The notes beneath the pieces are model-generated. The model did no database searches and was not told the DNA's origin. It saw only the letters and a program-made list of their open reading frames with translations. Positions 17,928-25,583 of a DNA stretch of 28,589 nucleotides are shown one piece after another (position 1 is the first letter of the stretch; the number at the start of each line of letters is the position of its first letter). Source of the stretch: JALZUU01 sp964441245 (GTDB lineage Bacteria; Bacteroidota; Bacteroidia; Chitinophagales; Saprospiraceae). Made by a program: the position numbers and the translations under genes. The stretch is taken from assembly GCA_964441245.1 (NCBI GenBank), contig CAYTVR010000077.1:1-28589 (forward strand). The letters run 5' to 3'.

Positions 17928-18048
17928 TGTTAGTGTTTGGGTATTATAGTGTTCAGGTGTCAACGAATCCGAATACCCAAACATTTTAATACCATAATAC
18001 CTGTAAACCCCTAACACCAATTCATAAATTCACAAACTCATTCACCAG
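17928..18048. repeat. Palindromic spacer, TAGTGTTTGGG family, copy 1
   Basis: The whole gap between the two genes is an imperfect palindrome. TGTTTGGGTATT (17934-17945) pairs exactly with AATACCCAAACA (17972-17983). Further words are mirrored less perfectly: GGTATTATAG with CATAATACC, and GTGTTAG with CTAACACC. Related to the spacer at 21095-21185. May terminate or stabilise the upstream transcript. Confidence 0.7.
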
Positions 18049-19860
18049 ATGTTAAATCAACTTAGAAAAATTTCATTCGTCCTAGTTATATCGATACTAT
18101 GGACTTCCATTTCATTATTTAGTCAAGACTTATTACAGCACATTCCTGCGGACGCCACCTTTGTATCTGCGGTCAATCCTAAAAATCTAAATTCCAAAGT
18201 CAGTTTAGATAAACTAAAAAAATATAAATTCTATCAAGGAATGGTCGACATGATGGCTGCCTCAGCTGGCCCGATGGCGGCGACTATCAAAGAGGTATTC
18301 AACGAACCAAGTATGTATGGAATGGACTTTATGTCCTCTTCTTACACCTATGGGAAAATTGGTACGGAGGCTTCTTATTTCGGCTATCTTTTCAAATTAA
18401 GTGATGCTGCAAAGTTCGCTGGTTTTTTTGAAGGCGTGATGGCAGGGATGATACCTATAGAAGATAATGGAAGCTTTAAGCAAATGTCTTTTGGTCCAGA
18501 TATGGCCTTGGCTTGGAACAATAATATGGCTTTGATCATGAGAGGCGATGCCACGCAACCCAAAAGTCCTGATACTGGAACTTGGGAATTGAATGAAGAG
18601 GGCGAACCAGAATACACACCAAAAAATAAAGCAGAAGCAGCTCCTGTTGTAGATTTACCTGGCCAGATTCAGTCGGTAATCATGGGGAAAACACCTTCCA
18701 TTCGAAACAATGTTCGCTTCATGCAAGCCAATGCAGAAAAGAGAGATGCCATGTTGTTTTTTGATTACAATTATGTGATGCAACTCAGTGAAATGGCTCA
18801 AGGAGGTTTAAGTGAGATGGGAAGTATGGGGATGATGGACCCTTTTATGGGAATGATGAAAGACATGTATAAAGATACTTACATGGCGATGGGATTAGGC
18901 TTTAATCCTGGAGCAATGAGCATGGATATTGACATGTACTCCAATCCTAAAATGATGAATCTGATGAGTCAAACGGTGAAAGATACGAAACTGAATAAAA
19001 AGTTTATGAAGTATATTCCACAAAAAGATTTATTGGGATATATGTCTTTCGCATTCAATGTTGAAAATATGGCGAAGGCCTATAAATCAATGGCCTTGGA
19101 TATGGCGTCAGCATTTCCTGGATACGGAGATATGGCTGTAGATATCCTAGATATTATTGATATCGCAGTGGATGAAAAAGCTTTGTATAACTTGCTAAAA
19201 GGAGATATGGTTTTTGCAGTGACTGGGGTCAAAGAATATGAAAAAATGATCACGACTTACGAATACGATGATGATTTTAATCAAAAAGAAGTAGAGAAGT
19301 TGTCGAAAGAACAAATGCCAGAATTTACGATGATGATGTCTTACGGAAATCAAAATGATATCATGAAATTTTTCCGATTAGGATTAAAATCCAAAACCTT
19401 AGAATCACAAGGAAATTATTATAGCATTAAATCTGATGACCTTCCCATGGATGTCTTTTTAGCCATGAAAGATGGTATTCTTTTCATGAGTAATAATAAA
19501 GATTTGGTGCAAAACCGATTATCAAGCGGATATTCTAAAAAACAAAGGATCAGCAAAAAGCATTGTAAAATGATGAAGAAAAATGCTTTCCTAATGTTTA
19601 TGGATGTACCCAAAATGTTAGATGTGGCTTCAGACATGGGAGGACTTCCAATGACTGGCGGCCCTGCAGGTGGGATGATCAACAAAGGGAGAGAAAGCTT
19701 GGAAAGTGTCACTTGGACAATGGCAAAAGAAGGACTAGATAAAAAATTAGGACAAACAATGAACCTTAATTTTGTTAGTAAAGAAGTCAACTCCCTTGAG
19801 CAAATGTTCAATTATTTTGATCAAGTTTATGATGAAATGATGGGTGGACAGAAAATGTAG
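18049..19860 (+). CDS. Exported DUF4836-like protein with a methionine-rich segment
   Basis: A 603-residue protein with a signal peptide (KISFVLVISILWTSISLFSQ). The mature start, DLLQHIPADATFVSAVNPKNL, matches the opening seen in Bacteroidota DUF4836-type proteins (IPxDAxxVxxxN), a family of unknown role, probably in the periplasm or outer membrane. Mid-protein (about residues 243-310) there is a run unusually rich in methionine, about 18 Met in 65 residues (LSEMGSMGMMDPFMGMMKDM and onward). The second half repeats the family's alternating strands (DMVFAVTGVKEYE, FTMMMSYGNQNDIMKFFRL, DGILFMSNNKDLVQNRL), consistent with a duplicated fold. The stop codon precedes a strong 23-bp-stem hairpin. 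DUF4836-like assignment is moderate; export is firm. Confidence 0.75.
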   Translation: MLNQLRKISFVLVISILWTSISLFSQDLLQHIPADATFVSAVNPKNLNSKVSLDKLKKYKFYQGMVDMMAASAGPMAATIKEVFNEPSMYGMDFMSSSYTYGKIGTEASYFGYLFKLSDAAKFAGFFEGVMAGMIPIEDNGSFKQMSFGPDMALAWNNNMALIMRGDATQPKSPDTGTWELNEEGEPEYTPKNKAEAAPVVDLPGQIQSVIMGKTPSIRNNVRFMQANAEKRDAMLFFDYNYVMQLSEMAQGGLSEMGSMGMMDPFMGMMKDMYKDTYMAMGLGFNPGAMSMDIDMYSNPKMMNLMSQTVKDTKLNKKFMKYIPQKDLLGYMSFAFNVENMAKAYKSMALDMASAFPGYGDMAVDILDIIDIAVDEKALYNLLKGDMVFAVTGVKEYEKMITTYEYDDDFNQKEVEKLSKEQMPEFTMMMSYGNQNDIMKFFRLGLKSKTLESQGNYYSIKSDDLPMDVFLAMKDGILFMSNNKDLVQNRLSSGYSKKQRISKKHCKMMKKNAFLMFMDVPKMLDVASDMGGLPMTGGPAGGMINKGRESLESVTWTMAKEGLDKKLGQTMNLNFVSKEVNSLEQMFNYFDQVYDEMMGGQKM

Positions 19861-19865
19861 ATGCA

Positions 19866-19944
19866 TGGTTGGATGCTGGAATTTTTAATAATTGAATGGC
19901 CCTTTATCGTGAGATTCGCGATAAAGGGCCATTCAATTATTCAG
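19866..19944 (+). repeat. TGAATAATTGAATGGCC hairpin element, copy B
   Basis: A perfect 23-bp stem (19887-19909 with 19919-19941) and a 9-nt loop; the arm begins AATAATTGAATGGCCCTTTA. The preceding GGTTGGATGCTGGAAT and the loop region TCGTGAGATTCGCGA are shared with the element at 26955-27035 in the same orientation relative to the upstream gene. It starts 6 bases after a stop codon and has no T-tract, so it is a repeat-family hairpin more than a classical terminator. Confidence 0.85.
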
Positions 19945-20054
19945 TAATCGATGAACGCGATATATGGTCTTTCTATGAATTTATATAAAAAGAAATTTTA
20001 AGCGAAAGCCTTAATAATCAATGTTTTCATACCTAATTATCCCATTCAAAATCG

Positions 20055-20062
20055 TATTTTTG
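20055..20062 (+). promoter_or_regulatory. Candidate -7 promoter box TATTTTTG
   Basis: Matches the Bacteroidota -7 consensus TAnnTTTG, 46 bases before the oxidoreductase start codon. No convincing TTG element lies 19-21 bases upstream, so this is a weak call. Confidence 0.3.
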
Positions 20063-20108
20063 CTGTTTAGTATTAAACAAAATGTAAAACCATCAATTAG
20101 AAAAGCGA

Positions 20109-21098
20109 ATGCTTAAAATCGGCCTATTAGGCGTTGGACATTTGGGGACCATTCATTTGCGTTGTATTCAAGAGATTGCAGCCTATGAATTAGTAGGGTT
20201 TTATGATCCTGATGAGGAAAAAAGTAAAACGATTGTAGAAGAATATAAGCTGAAGCGCTTTAGTAGCGAAATGGAATTGATGGAAGCCGTAGAGGTGATA
20301 GATATTGTCACTCCAACCATTTACCATCATCAGCTCGCCAAACAGGCCATGGAAATGGGCAAACACTTGTTTATCGAAAAACCATTGACGCATACTTTAC
20401 AAGAAGCCAAAGAGTTGCTCGACTTAGCCAAAAAGACGCAAGTCAAAATACAAGTTGGTCATGTAGAACGTTTTAATCCTGCGATGTTGACTTTAAAGGA
20501 CACACCACTTCATCCAATGTTTATCGAAGCCCATCGTTTAGCGGCTTTCAATCCTAGAGGGACCGATGTCTCCGTGATCTTGGATTTGATGATACATGAC
20601 TTAGATATTGTATTGAGTTTGGTTCCATCCGAAGTTAACTTTATTAGTGCCAGTGGCGTATCAGTCGTGAGCCATACACCAGATATTGCCAATGCTCGGA
20701 TTGAATTCGAAAATGGATGTGTCGCGAATTTAACGGCTAGTCGGATTTCGATGAAGCAAATGAGAAAATTGCGTCTTTTTCAGAAAGATGCTTACATAAG
20801 TTTAGATTTTTTAGACAAGCAAGCACAAATTGTGCGTTTATACAATAAAGGTGCAAACGATATCCCTGCGGATGTTCCAATGATGGAATTAGAAACCAAT
20901 AGTGGAACAAAAATGATTCATGTTGAAATGCCAGAAAGCGAACCTGTGAACGCGATTAAGATGGAGTTAGAAGCATTGGCTCAAAGCATTCAGGAAGATA
21001 CCGATACACCTGTTGGCATTGAAGATGGTTACCGTGCATTAAAAGTAGCTTATCAAATCATTCAACAAATAGAAGAAAGAACAGAAACATTTAATTAG
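20109..21098 (+). CDS. Gfo/Idh/MocA-family NAD(P)-dependent oxidoreductase
   Basis: A soluble 329-residue dehydrogenase. The N-terminal Rossmann fold has GLLGVGHLGTIHL (GxGxxG type) and an acidic residue after the second strand (GFYDPDEEK), which favours NAD(H). The family signature EKP follows (HLFIEKPLTHTLQEAKELLD), then QVGHVERFNPA and the C-terminal alpha/beta domain with the conserved MIHDLDIVLSL, where the His/Asp pair is the usual catalytic region. Length is typical. Members oxidise or reduce sugars and related polyols. Here the gene lies two genes upstream of a polyprenyl-phosphate sugar transferase, so a role in nucleotide-sugar or polysaccharide precursor metabolism is plausible but not shown. 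The stop is followed directly by a palindromic spacer. Confidence 0.9.
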   Translation: MLKIGLLGVGHLGTIHLRCIQEIAAYELVGFYDPDEEKSKTIVEEYKLKRFSSEMELMEAVEVIDIVTPTIYHHQLAKQAMEMGKHLFIEKPLTHTLQEAKELLDLAKKTQVKIQVGHVERFNPAMLTLKDTPLHPMFIEAHRLAAFNPRGTDVSVILDLMIHDLDIVLSLVPSEVNFISASGVSVVSHTPDIANARIEFENGCVANLTASRISMKQMRKLRLFQKDAYISLDFLDKQAQIVRLYNKGANDIPADVPMMELETNSGTKMIHVEMPESEPVNAIKMELEALAQSIQEDTDTPVGIEDGYRALKVAYQIIQQIEERTETFN

Positions 21099-21185
21099 TG
21101 TTTGGGGCTCGAGTATTCACGTGTTCAAGTTCTTTGATTTTTGAACACGTGAATACCCCAATACCTTAACACTTTAATACTAATT
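21095..21185. repeat. Palindromic spacer, TAGTGTTTGGG family, copy 2
   Basis: A perfect 16-bp stem GTATTCACGTGTTCAA (21113-21128) with its complement at 21141-21156, with a 12-nt loop. GGGG before the left arm and CCCC after the right arm add further pairs across a bulge. It begins at the upstream stop codon with TTAGTGTTTGGGG, like the spacer at 17928-18048, and ends in TTAACACTTTAATACTAATT before the next start codon. Confidence 0.8.
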
Positions 21186-21191
21186 TTAACT

Positions 21192-22082
21192 ATGACAAAA
21201 AAAATGCTAAAGCAACTGCCCGTTTTTTTTAGTGTACTTTTGTTAAGTGCCTGTAATATCATCAACCCGGAGGAGGATGTTCCGGCCTTTGTGTATGTGG
21301 ATTCCTTTAATTTTTCGACCAATCCATTTGAACAAGGATCTGCTTCTGAGAATATTACAGATGTTTATTTTTATGTAGGAGCAGAATTGTTAGGTGCATT
21401 TGAATTACCGGCTACCGTTCCTGTTTTGGCCACAGGAGAACAAGATATTATTGTCATTCCTGGCATAAAAGAAAATGGAATCAAAGCACTTCCTGGCGTT
21501 TATCCTTTTTATACACAATATCAAGAAGTAGTAAATTTGGAACCAGGTAGAGTAGATACGATTCGCCCCAAAACTTTTTATCAATCTAATTTGAAATTTC
21601 GTTTTTCTCCGGAAGAAAGTTTTGAAAGCAATAATAATATTTTTCAAAACGATTTGGATGGAAATGATCAAACCAAAATTATCAGTTCCACCACAGATGT
21701 TTTTGAAGGAGTGGCTTCTGGTCGCATCCATTTGGATGAAACGAATAACTCAATTGAAGTAGCCTCTTTTTTAATTAGCGATTATCCAGAAAGTGTATTC
21801 ACGGCTTTTCTTGAAATGGATTACAAAGCTGGTGTAGAAATGATTGTAGGTATTATTGGTTATAATGCTGGTGGCGAACGAATCTATAACAGTTTTGAAC
21901 GAGGAGTGAATCAAAATTCTGATTGGACCAAAATCTATTTTAACTTTTCTGATGATATACAATTCATGAGTGCCTCTACTTCTGGAGTAGTGGCGTATCA
22001 ATTGTGTTTTCATGCACGCTTGCGTTCGGATCAGACGGAAGCAGATATTTTACTTGACAATATAAAATGGTTGCATTTTTAG
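21192..22082 (+). CDS. Predicted lipoprotein with C-terminal jelly-roll-like region, function unknown
   Basis: A 296-residue protein, start ATG 21192. The signal peptide KMLKQLPVFFSVLLLSAC ends in a lipobox (LSAC), so the mature protein is probably membrane-anchored. The next region (VPAFVYVDSFNFSTNPFEQGSASENITDVY, in part) continues into a domain about a physical property list (YFYVGAELLGAFELPATVPV, DIIVIPGIKENGI) seen in Bacteroidota lipoproteins of unknown role. The C-terminal half has a beta-sandwich pattern (SGRIHLDETNNSIEVAS, TAFLEMDYKAGVEMIVGI, WTKIYFNFSD, ADILLDNIKWLHF) like carbohydrate-binding jelly-rolls. Its position between a sugar dehydrogenase and a sugar transferase hints at a polysaccharide context; no function is assigned. 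Confidence 0.75.
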   Translation: MTKKMLKQLPVFFSVLLLSACNIINPEEDVPAFVYVDSFNFSTNPFEQGSASENITDVYFYVGAELLGAFELPATVPVLATGEQDIIVIPGIKENGIKALPGVYPFYTQYQEVVNLEPGRVDTIRPKTFYQSNLKFRFSPEESFESNNNIFQNDLDGNDQTKIISSTTDVFEGVASGRIHLDETNNSIEVASFLISDYPESVFTAFLEMDYKAGVEMIVGIIGYNAGGERIYNSFERGVNQNSDWTKIYFNFSDDIQFMSASTSGVVAYQLCFHARLRSDQTEADILLDNIKWLHF

Positions 22083-22244
22083 AATGTGCGATGTATTGTT
22101 ATGAAGATGATTGACTTGTAGTAAACGAACAATGTTTGTAAACAGAAATTTTGTTTCTTTCTTAAGGGAAAAAAGGATGCTTCAACGATTATCAATTATT
22201 GTTTTCATGATCCTTAACAAATATTAGAACATACGAATAAAGAG

Positions 22245-23681
22245 ATGGCCCGACGTAAACAAGTAGATACCTTAATTTATCAAGTCGCTGATTTTATTAC
22301 AGCGATGTTGGCTTGGGCTTGTTTTTTCTTATATCGAAAGTCCATTGAATTTGAACAAGACTTACCACAAGATCGAACCATTTTAGAAGATTCTAATTTT
22401 TGGTATGGTATCATTTTAATTCCGACTTGCTGGCTGATGTTTTATTTTTTGTTTGACAAATATCAAGACATTTATCGTCTGTCTCGAATGTCTACTTTAG
22501 CTCGAACCCTTTTTCTCACTTTCTTCGGTGTTATATTTTTGTTTTTTGCTTTGATTCTCGATGATTTTGTACAAGATTACAAAACCTATTATAGTTCCTT
22601 TTTTACCCTCTTTTTTCTGCATTTTATTTTTACCATCACTGGAAGATTAATACTTCTAACTCGGGCCAAAAATCGACTTAAGAATGGTATGGTCACTTAC
22701 AATACATTGATGATTGGTAGCAATGAAAATGCAATGAATCTATATAGTGAAGTTGCTGGAATGGAGAAAGGTTTGGGATATAAATTTGTAGGTTATATCG
22801 ATCTCAATGGAGGTACTCAAAAAACAAATGGTAAGCTTCAAGGGATCATTCCAAGATTGGGTCAAGTTGAAGATATTGCTAAAGTAATTGAAGAAAAAGA
22901 AATAGAAGAAGTCATCATTGCCATCGAAACCTCTGAACACAATCGGATTCGAGAAATGATGAATGTGCTATTCGATTTTGATGATAAAGTGATGGTCAAA
23001 ATGATTCCAGATATGTATGATATCATGTTAGGCTCGGTCAAAATGAACCATGTTTTTGGAGCAGTTTTGATCGAAATCAAACAGGACCTGATGCCGAAGT
23101 GGGAGCAGTTGGTCAAGCGAATGATGGATGTGACAGCAAGTGCCTTGGTTTTAATTTTATTGTTTCCATTGTATCTTTTTATCACAATACGCGTTCGAAA
23201 TTCTTCAGAAGGTCCTATTTTTTATAAGCAAGAACGGATTGGTTTGAATGGAAAACCGTTTTTGATTTATAAATTTAGATCAATGTATACGAATGCTGAA
23301 GATCAAGGGCCTCAATTGTCTAAAGATGATGATCCACGGATTACTTCTTGGGGAAAAATAATGAGAAAGTGGCGTTTGGATGAGTTACCTCAATTTTGGA
23401 ATGTGATCAAAGGGGACATGTCATTGGTAGGTCCACGGCCTGAACGAAAACATTTTATCGATTTAATCGTAAAAGAAGCTCCACACTATAAGCAATTATT
23501 GAAAGTCCGACCAGGGATTACTTCTTGGGGACAAGTCAAATATGGTTACGCTTCCAATGTTGCCGAAATGTTACAACGCCTTCGATTTGATATCTTATAT
23601 ATTGAAAATATGAGTTTGGCACTAGACCTTAAAATCATGGCTTATACGATTTTGGTTTTGTTTCAAGGGAAAGGGAAGTAG
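22245..23681 (+). CDS. Polyprenyl-phosphate sugar phosphotransferase (exopolysaccharide initiation)
   Basis: A 478-residue inner-membrane enzyme of the bacterial sugar transferase family (WcaJ/WbaP type). It moves a sugar-1-phosphate from a nucleotide sugar to undecaprenyl phosphate, the first step of exopolysaccharide or O-antigen assembly. N-terminal half: about four membrane helices (DFITAMLAWACFFLY, FWYGIILIPTCWLMFYFLF, FLTFFGVIFLFFALIL, YSSFFTLFFLHFIFTITG), then a Rossmann-like domain (YNTLMIGSNENAMNLYSEV). C-terminal catalytic domain: KRMMDVTASALVLILLFPLY, FYKQERIGLNGKPFLIYKFR, the DDPRITSWGK-MRKWRLDELPQFWNVIKGD block, VGPRPER and RPGITSWGQVKYGY. All family blocks are intact. The sugar cannot be told from sequence. 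No glycosyltransferase cluster follows within the window. Confidence 0.95.
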   Translation: MARRKQVDTLIYQVADFITAMLAWACFFLYRKSIEFEQDLPQDRTILEDSNFWYGIILIPTCWLMFYFLFDKYQDIYRLSRMSTLARTLFLTFFGVIFLFFALILDDFVQDYKTYYSSFFTLFFLHFIFTITGRLILLTRAKNRLKNGMVTYNTLMIGSNENAMNLYSEVAGMEKGLGYKFVGYIDLNGGTQKTNGKLQGIIPRLGQVEDIAKVIEEKEIEEVIIAIETSEHNRIREMMNVLFDFDDKVMVKMIPDMYDIMLGSVKMNHVFGAVLIEIKQDLMPKWEQLVKRMMDVTASALVLILLFPLYLFITIRVRNSSEGPIFYKQERIGLNGKPFLIYKFRSMYTNAEDQGPQLSKDDDPRITSWGKIMRKWRLDELPQFWNVIKGDMSLVGPRPERKHFIDLIVKEAPHYKQLLKVRPGITSWGQVKYGYASNVAEMLQRLRFDILYIENMSLALDLKIMAYTILVLFQGKGK

Positions 23682-23770
23682 TTTGGTTTATATCTTTGGA
23701 GAAACAATGTTCCTTTGATCTGACGTGTTTCTTTGTTCAACCTAAAAATATAAACACTTTAATCAAAATG

Positions 23771-23801
23771 TTGAATTTCATATTTCAATTTCTTATCTTT
23801 A
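23771..23801 (+). promoter_or_regulatory. Candidate promoter TTG-N20-TATCTTTA
   Basis: TTG at 23771-23773 and TATCTTTA at 23794-23801 (one mismatch to TAnnTTTG) lie 25 bases before the TerB-like start codon. Spacing fits Bacteroidota promoters. Confidence 0.35.
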
Positions 23802-23826
23802 GTCGAGGCGATTTTAATAAATAATA

Positions 23827-24249
23827 ATGGAAAATCACTTTTTATTAAGTAAGGAAAGCAAGCAAGCCATTATCGCATTGTTGATAGACATGGCAGAGTC
23901 GGATCAGCGCATTGATCCCACCGAGACCAAGTATATCGCAGGTGTTGCCAATCAAATGGGATTGACGATGTTAGACATTTCTAGTATTCTTCGAGATCCC
24001 AAAGCCTATAAATTTCAAAGTCCACCAGAGGAACAAGAACGAATGACCATTCTTTATTATTTACTTTTCTTAATGCGAGCAGATGGTCAAATCACAGAGA
24101 ATGAAGAAAATCGTTGCTATAAATTAGGTCTCCGATTAGGATTCAATCACAATTTGATAGCAGACTTGATCGCAGTACTGAAAAACTATTTACATGAAGA
24201 TGTACCACCAGAAGCCATGTTAGAAAAGGTGAGGAAGTATTTGAATTAG
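23827..24249 (+). CDS. TerB-like helical protein
   Basis: A small cytoplasmic all-helical protein of 140 residues. It shows the duplicated acidic helix-hairpin pattern of the TerB/TerB-like family: IALLIDMAESDQRIDPTETK in the first half and YYLLFLMRADGQITENEENR in the second, each an aliphatic helix ending in A(E/D)(S/G)D/Q followed by a charged helix start. TerB domains bind metal and occur in tellurite-resistance and stress-signalling proteins, but single-domain versions in Bacteroidota are not characterised, and no other ter gene is nearby. A candidate promoter directly upstream suggests separate transcription. The stop is followed by a TAGTGTTTT-starting spacer and a heptamer array, and it converges on a glycosidase-like gene. 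Confidence 0.75.
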   Translation: MENHFLLSKESKQAIIALLIDMAESDQRIDPTETKYIAGVANQMGLTMLDISSILRDPKAYKFQSPPEEQERMTILYYLLFLMRADGQITENEENRCYKLGLRLGFNHNLIADLIAVLKNYLHEDVPPEAMLEKVRKYLN

Positions 24250-24336
24250 TGTTTTCTTGTTATTTGTTATTAGTTGCTAGATTCCAATAACCAATAACCA
24301 ATAACCAATAACCAATAACCAATAACCAATAACCAA
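24247..24336. repeat. Heptanucleotide array (CCAATAA)7 with imperfect inverted left arm
   Basis: Seven perfect CCAATAA units run from 24284 to 24332, then a partial CCAA to 24336, just 3 bases from the stop codon of the minus-strand glycosidase gene. The preceding TTGTTATTTGTTATTAG is a degenerate reverse complement of the array, so the spacer between convergent genes can fold as a hairpin. The unit is a pure microsatellite and should vary in copy number. Confidence 0.9.
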
Positions 24337-24339
24337 CCT

Positions 24340-25080
24340 TTAATCCGAAATAATTACTCCAAAATTTCCATCCAAATCTTCGCGCTGCAAATTGGGAATA
24401 TAAGCCCTGGATACAAATCCATCTAAGTACAAGGCTTGCGCACATCCAAAATGATCTTTAAATAACTGAGCAAATTCATAAAGATTAACCCTTTCATTAG
24501 AAATGATAAAGACCAACTCTGTTGCTGAAATCTGTCCAACTCCATTGCGGATATGTAAATTAGAAGAACCTTCTCGAAAAGCAGAATGAATCGTACGGTC
24601 AATAACTAACATCGGTCCCGATTGGGTAGCGTATTTAATATTTGATGCATTCATTTTTTGAAAAACCTTTGAAGTCGCTACACCTCCTTCTTTTCCCGTA
24701 AGGAAAAATACTCCATTCGGTTGTAAATAAAAATTTCCATATGCATTTTCAATGGTATCTAAAGGAGTGATTTGTTTTCCATTTTCAATATACAAACCTT
24801 GTGGTGTTCCATTTTTCAGATACATGCCACCATTCATGGCAAAAGACAAACTTTGTTCATCTGCAATGAGTGCTCTTTTTAAGTTGCCAAGACTTTTATG
24901 CCGTTGTCGATTTTTATCTAACCAATGCATTCGAAGCTTCGTTTGATTTAAATCAACTTTGACGATGTCATAAGATTTATCTTGAAAAGTAATACGATCT
25001 ACTTCTATAGATGAATTTGTTTGTGAAGTTGATTGACAGGCCAATAAAGAAAATAGAAAAATAGAAATGATCCAATGCAT
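24340..25080 (-). CDS. Phosphodiester glycosidase family lipoprotein (NAGPA/DUF2233-like)
   Basis: A 246-residue predicted lipoprotein: MHWIISIFLFSLLAC has lipobox LLAC with Cys15 as the lipid site. The remainder matches the phosphodiester glycosidase fold (formerly DUF2233, related to the mammalian uncovering enzyme NAGPA): FAMNGGMYLKNGTPQGLYIE, ATQSGPMLVIDR, HIRNGVGQIS and CAQALYLDGFVSRAYIP. The Asn-Gly-Gly-Met and Leu-Asp-Gly motifs line the active site in this family. It probably cleaves a sugar-phosphate or glycosidic bond in an envelope or environmental polymer; substrate unknown. It is convergent with the TerB-like gene. The upstream 503-bp gap should hold its promoter, but none was recognised. 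Confidence 0.85.
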   Translation of the reverse strand: MHWIISIFLFSLLACQSTSQTNSSIEVDRITFQDKSYDIVKVDLNQTKLRMHWLDKNRQRHKSLGNLKRALIADEQSLSFAMNGGMYLKNGTPQGLYIENGKQITPLDTIENAYGNFYLQPNGVFFLTGKEGGVATSKVFQKMNASNIKYATQSGPMLVIDRTIHSAFREGSSNLHIRNGVGQISATELVFIISNERVNLYEFAQLFKDHFGCAQALYLDGFVSRAYIPNLQREDLDGNFGVIISD

Positions 25081-25583
25081 ATTGAATAGGTGCTAAATGA
25101 TTTTATTGAGATAGAACGTGAAACTAATGATAAAAGTTATGTTGAGTAATTAATATGAGTTCTAAATTTTGGGAGCTAAATGATTTCGTTTGGTATTTAG
25201 GTCGACCAAATTTATTTGGTTGTCAAAGCAAAGCTTTGAAAGCGTAAAAACTTCAACTCCATTATATATTTTGACCAAATGAAATCATAAAGAACCAAAT
25301 CTTGTAGTCTTCTCAACTAATGCTTATATCCAAAGCTTTAAAAGTCGGATTAACACAATTCATTTAACAGATTACTCAGGTTACACTGATTTTCTCGACT
25401 AATGCGCCCTTCGATCGTAGGGAAATCCGTGAAATCTGCGTGATCCGTAAGATTTGTGTTCTATTTTTAAGCAGTTAAACTTTCAGCCTAAAATATTTTG
25501 ATACTTATTCAAAAATCGGGATGACTTATGTTATTTGGAATTAATTTTATCCAAGCACTTTTTATAGCAAATCATAATTGGAT
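25081..25583. other. 503-bp gap with nested inverted repeats, no gene
   Basis: No open frame of note. ATGATTTCGTTTGGT (25180-25194) pairs with 25274-25288 at 14 of 15 positions, enclosing smaller dyads ACCAAATTTATTTGGT and CAAAGCTTTG. Further right, CAGATTACTCAGGTTACACT (from 25368) is a degenerate mirror of the AAATCCGTGAAATCTGCGTG block (25422-25448). That word pattern is one I associate with intergenic repeats in Bacteroidota. Confidence 0.6.
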
